From: Thiocapsa sp.
GTDB lineage: Bacteria > Pseudomonadota > Gammaproteobacteria > Chromatiales > Chromatiaceae
DNA length: 46,026 nucleotides
Direction: 5' to 3'
Assembly (NCBI RefSeq): GCF_022340925.1
Contig: NZ_JAJDNA010000014.1
Span: forward strand, 1-46,026
Shown here: piece by piece, positions 45,910-46,026 of the stretch
Position numbering within the stretch: position 1 is the first letter of the stretch
How the letters are laid out: every line of letters starts with the position of its first letter
Notes under the pieces: model-generated
The model's database searches: none
What the model was told of the DNA's origin: nothing
The model's input: the letters and a program-made list of their open reading frames with translations, nothing else
Translations under genes and position numbers: made by a program

Positions 45910-45938
45910 TTGACCCCAGCCCAGGTGACTGGTAGCCT
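45910..45938 (+). promoter_or_regulatory. promoter of tRNA-Val
   Basis: TTGACC at 45910-45915 and TAGCCT at 45933-45938 are 17 bp apart. The predicted start is about 7 bp before the mature tRNA. The stretch after the -10 is GC-rich, as in stringently controlled stable-RNA promoters. Confidence 0.55.
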
Positions 45939-45951
45939 TCTGCCCCTGATC

Positions 45952-46026
45952 GGGCGCATAGCTCAGTGGGAGAGCACTGTCTTCACACGGCAGGGGTCGC
46001 TGGTTCGAACCCAGCTGCGCCCACCA
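45952..46026 (+). tRNA. tRNA-Val (anticodon CAC)
   Basis: A complete 75-nt cloverleaf. Acceptor arms GGGCGCA/TGCGCCC are followed by A and an encoded CCA. The D arm is GCTCAGTGGGAGAGC, the anticodon stem CTGTC/GGCAG encloses TTCACAC (anticodon CAC, reading GUG), and the T arm is GCTGG-TTCGAAC-CCAGC. It ends exactly at the window edge, so co-transcribed tRNAs may follow. Confidence 0.95.

Overview
The window is high-GC DNA from a gammaproteobacterium, most likely a purple sulfur bacterium (Chromatiaceae; a Thiocapsa/Allochromatium-like genome). The reasons are the dissimilatory-type ATP sulfurylase, the prfB-lysS pair with a classical programmed frameshift, a DUF2333 protein, a polyhydroxyalkanoate-system protein and the overall gene style. 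This is inference from protein families; no database search was run. The genes look chromosomal and mostly housekeeping or transport. There is no prophage, CRISPR array or rRNA. The only mobile-element gene is a RAYT-type (REP-associated) transposase.

Layout. At 1-4.7 kb lies a ferric-iron ABC importer (binding protein cut by the left edge, fused permease, ATPase), followed by a small membrane protein and a Cys-rich lipoprotein. At 4.7-9.0 kb, on the minus strand, is a tripartite MacAB/DevBCA-like ABC exporter. At 9.2-14 kb are APS kinase (cysC), a DUF2333 protein, a Pro/Ala-rich membrane-anchored protein with three HFAP motifs, and an unusual CysZ-like membrane protein fused to a C-terminal J domain. 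At 14.1-18.3 kb is an RND efflux adaptor/pump pair. At 18.7-21.5 kb are an ATP-grasp enzyme, an isoaspartyl peptidase/asparaginase and a WbuC-type cupin. MetY-type sulfhydrylase is at 22.2-23.5 kb. At 23.9-29.0 kb are a pentapeptide-repeat protein, an FAD oxidoreductase and an LPG-synthase-type membrane protein in one operon, then a GT-C glycosyltransferase on the other strand. ATP sulfurylase (sat) is at 29.0-30.2 kb. At 30.8-33 kb are a small conserved protein and two divergent peptidoglycan hydrolases around an AT-rich control region. At 33.2-39.1 kb are an RNB nuclease, YgfZ, LysS and RF2. At 39.3-41.5 kb are the RAYT transposase, a cupin, a PHA-system protein and a flavin reductase. At 41.8-46 kb are pyruvate kinase, an alpha/beta hydrolase, a DUF294/CBS nucleotidyltransferase and tRNA-Val(CAC) at the right edge.

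How genes work together. Sulfur chemistry recurs at separate loci (cysC, CysZ-J fusion, metY, sat), but aprBA, dsr and cys reductase genes are not in the window. Envelope biology is the second theme: three transport machines, a lytic transglycosylase, a Tat-exported murein endopeptidase and a possible glycolipid operon.

The points most worth following up are the CysZ-J-domain fusion; a roughly 70-bp two-copy repeat with a compensatory base-pair change; the ATP-grasp/isoaspartyl-peptidase pair; the HFAP-motif protein; a REP-like hairpin in front of the transposase gene; and the AT-rich palindromic control region before the murein endopeptidase gene.
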